Below are positions 6,401 through 7,555 of a stretch of 7,555 nucleotides of DNA, piece after piece. The translations under genes were made by a program, and so were the position numbers. Position 1 is the stretch's first letter, and every line of letters begins with the position of its first letter. Source of the stretch: Oscillospiraceae bacterium. Lineage in GTDB: Bacteria > Bacillota > Clostridia > Oscillospirales > Ruminococcaceae. The stretch is taken from positions 1 through 7,555 of the forward strand of contig JAFQND010000249.1 in assembly GCA_017396055.1 (NCBI GenBank). The letters run 5' to 3'. Under the pieces are notes generated by a model. The model searched no databases and was not told where the DNA came from. It saw only the letters and a list, made by a program, of their open reading frames with translations.

Positions 6401-6431
6401 TGCGGAATCAACCGCGGATAGGTCTCTTTTT
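6391..6431 (+). terminator. Mn riboswitch expression-platform terminator
   Basis: A 15-bp stem pairs 6391-6405 with 6412-6426 (two G-U wobbles), with loop aatcaa and five T (6427-6431). Its left arm contains the whole 3' strand of riboswitch P1 (6395-6400). It ends about 42 bases before the mntP start and probably also stops transcripts coming from thiT when manganese is low. Confidence 0.93.
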
Positions 6432-6473
6432 ATTTATGACTTACCGGTGGAAAATCAAAAGGAGCGTATTGTT

Positions 6474-7049
6474 ATGTCACTGTTTGAGTTGTTCATCATC
6501 GCGGTGGGACTTTCGATGGATGCTTTCGCGGTCGCGGTCTGCAAGGGTCTGTCTCTGCAGAAGATGAGCTGGAAAAAAGCCTGTATCGTCGGTCTCTATT
6601 TCGGCGGATTCCAGGCAGCCATGCCGGCGCTGGGATATCTTCTGGGTGCACAGTTCCAGGATCAGATCAAAGCTTTTGACCATTGGATCGCCTTTATCCT
6701 GCTGGGTCTGATCGGCGCAAACATGATCAAAGAAGCCCTCTCCAAAGAAGACGATTGCGAGTGCGGAAACGGCGACGATTCCGTTTCGTTCAAAGCGATG
6801 GTCCCCATGGCGGTCGCCACCAGCATCGACGCTCTTGCAGTAGGCGTGACCTTTGCGTTCCTGAGCGTCAAGATCGTTCCTGCGGTCAGCTTTATCGGCG
6901 TGATCACCTTTACCCTCTCGATGGCCGGTGTCAAGATCGGCAACGTATTCGGCTCGAAATATAAATCAAAGGCAGAACTTGCCGGCGGCACGATCCTTGT
7001 GCTGATGGGGCTGAAGATCCTGATCGAGCATCTTTTCTTTGGCGGCTGA
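6474..7049 (+). CDS. mntP: MntP, manganese(II) efflux pump
   Basis: A 191-residue membrane protein (E. coli MntP is 188) of the former DUF204/YebN family, which exports Mn(II) from the cytoplasm. Six helices are expected near 3-23, 36-57, 66-88, 106-128, 131-153 and 169-188, arranged as two related halves. Each half carries the family Asp motif: [11 protein letters not shown] (D16) and [11 protein letters not shown] (D119). The loop between the halves (91-103) has five acidic residues and two Cys, which could touch metal, though loops here vary in the family. I chose the ATG at 6474 because AAGGAG (6459-6464) lies nine bases before it and the protein then begins like other MntP proteins. A GTG at 6447 would add nine residues but would place the ribosome binding site inside the gene. 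The manganese riboswitch directly upstream and the terminator at 7058 define a complete one-gene unit. Confidence 0.97.
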   Translation: MSLFELFIIAVGLSMDAFAVAVCKGLSLQKMSWKKACIVGLYFGGFQAAMPALGYLLGAQFQDQIKAFDHWIAFILLGLIGANMIKEALSKEDDCECGNGDDSVSFKAMVPMAVATSIDALAVGVTFAFLSVKIVPAVSFIGVITFTLSMAGVKIGNVFGSKYKSKAELAGGTILVLMGLKILIEHLFFGG

Positions 7050-7057
7050 GTTTATGG

Positions 7058-7087
7058 GGCGGTACTTTGGTACTGCCTTTTTCTTTT
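7058..7087 (+). terminator. Intrinsic terminator of mntP
   Basis: An 8-bp stem ggcggtac/gtactgcc (7058-7065 with 7070-7077, one G-U pair) has loop tttg and the T-rich tail tttttctttt. It begins 8 bases after the mntP stop codon. Confidence 0.9.
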
Positions 7088-7093
7088 CTGAAT

Positions 7094-7146
7094 TTTCTGT
7101 AAACGCTGAAAAATATCGGCTCCTTTCGGCGTTATATCTGCAGAAA
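7094..7146 (+). repeat. Nested inverted repeats upstream of the glycosyltransferase gene
   Basis: An outer pair tttctg/cagaaa (7094-7099, 7141-7146) encloses aacgctg/cggcgtt (7102-7108, 7127-7133, one G-U pair). A further gaatttt/aaaattc pair (7090-7096, 7156-7162) overlaps the outer arm as an alternative. The block lies upstream of the TATAAT box at 7208, so it is more likely DNA-level or read-through structure than part of the gene's own leader. Confidence 0.4.
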
Positions 7147-7207
7147 GTGAACGGAAAAATTCACAGTTTGGATTTAAATTGGTCTTTTTCCTTTCACGCA
7201 AAATCAT

Positions 7208-7213
7208 TATAAT
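7208..7213 (+). promoter_or_regulatory. -10 box of the glycosyltransferase promoter
   Basis: A perfect TATAAT stands 52 bases before the start codon at 7266. No good -35 is present 17-18 bases upstream (TTTTTC/CTTTTT only), so the promoter may be weak or activator-dependent. TTGGTC (7179-7184) is too far away at 23 bases. Confidence 0.55.
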
Positions 7214-7265
7214 ATGGCTGGACAAATGTCTACAGCTTTCTCTGAGACAGAAAAGGAGAACAACT

Positions 7266-7555
7266 ATGACAAAGCTTACTGTGGCGCTGATGAACGACTC
7301 CTTCCCGCCCACCATCGACGGCGTTGCCAATGCAGTGGTCAATTACGCCGGTGCCATCGAACGAAACGATCTTGGAAATGTTGTTGTGGCAACTCCCTGG
7401 TATCCCGACAGCGAAGACGAAAAATTTTCCTTCCCCATCATCCGCTATCCCAGTGCCTATATCAGCAAAAGACTCGGCTATCGGGCAGGATACCCCTTTG
7501 ATCCGCGGGTGATCAACCAGCTGAGAAAAATGCATATCGATGTGATCCATTCCCA
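7266..7555 (+). CDS. GT4-family glycosyltransferase, N-terminal part (3' end outside window)
   Basis: The frame is open from ATG 7266 to the window edge (96 codons). It opens with TKLTVALMNDSFPPTIDGVA, typical of the N-terminal Rossmann domain of GT-B glycosyltransferases of family GT4, where a first beta strand leads into a glycine-containing acceptor/donor loop (FPP..DGVA). A second strand NVVVATPWYP (38-47) and the IDVIHS segment (91-96) fit the same fold. Relatives include diacylglycerol glucosyl- and galactosyltransferases and PimA-like enzymes; in Firmicutes such enzymes often make glycolipid anchors. The catalytic C-terminal half, with its E-x7-E motif, is not visible, so substrate and subgroup stay open. 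AAGGAG (7253-7258) lies seven bases before the ATG and fixes the start. The gene has its own -10 box and follows the mntP terminator, so it is probably a separate unit. Confidence 0.85.
   Translation, partial: MTKLTVALMNDSFPPTIDGVANAVVNYAGAIERNDLGNVVVATPWYPDSEDEKFSFPIIRYPSAYISKRLGYRAGYPFDPRVINQLRKMHIDVIHS

Noticed and set aside
6447..6473. GTG start for mntP giving a 200-residue protein
   Set aside because: It would place the AAGGAG ribosome binding site inside the gene; the ATG at 6474 has ideal spacing and the usual MntP N-terminus.
7052..7550. Minus frames opposite the glycosyltransferase start
   Set aside because: They cross the mntP terminator and a + strand gene with a strong ribosome binding site and a GT4 N-terminus.
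1..7555. CRISPR array, insertion sequence, tRNA, rRNA or phage attachment site
   Set aside because: No spaced direct repeats of CRISPR size, no transposase frame or terminal repeats, and no tRNA or rRNA sequence was recognised.

Overview
The window looks like chromosome from an endospore-forming, anaerobic Gram-positive bacterium of the class Clostridia, most likely an Oscillospiraceae/Ruminococcaceae relative. The evidence is a full-length stage II sporulation protein E (SpoIIE), GC-rich genes with strong AAGGAG-type ribosome binding sites, TTGACA/TATAAT-type promoters, intrinsic terminators, and two transcription-terminating riboswitches of the Firmicutes style. The genus cannot be fixed from this sequence.

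Layout, left to right. (1) 1-2486 (+): the 3' part of one half-ABC exporter gene and all of the next, one base apart, forming a heterodimeric exporter with one degenerate and one consensus ATP site. A strong terminator ends this operon at 2526-2558. (2) 2559-2898: an AT-rich, apparently non-coding spacer with a degenerate TATTTA hexamer array and a palindrome. (3) 2899-5211 (-): spoIIE, convergent to the ABC operon, with a candidate Spo0A-type promoter (21-bp spacer) at 5252-5284. (4) 5321-6262 (+): a SigA promoter, a TPP riboswitch, an intrinsic terminator and thiT, the thiamine-binding S component of an ECF transporter. (5) 6272-7049 (+): a SigA promoter, a yybP-ykoY manganese riboswitch whose P1 strand is shared with a terminator, and mntP, a Mn(II) exporter, ending in its own terminator. 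(6) 7088-7265: a spacer with nested inverted repeats and a TATAAT box, then from 7266 the start of a GT4-family glycosyltransferase that runs off the window.

How it works together. thiT and mntP are two riboswitch-controlled transport units in tandem with opposite logic: thiamine import should shut off when TPP is high, and manganese export should switch on when Mn(II) is high. I see no terminator between the thiT stop codon and the manganese riboswitch, so thiT transcripts probably run into the manganese switch. The spoIIE and thiT control regions are divergent and lie close together, with repeated TTGAC/TGTCA half-sites between them.

I did not find a clearly undescribed biological system. 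The most interesting content is regulatory: the two stacked riboswitches, the shared spoIIE/thiT control region and the hexamer array.
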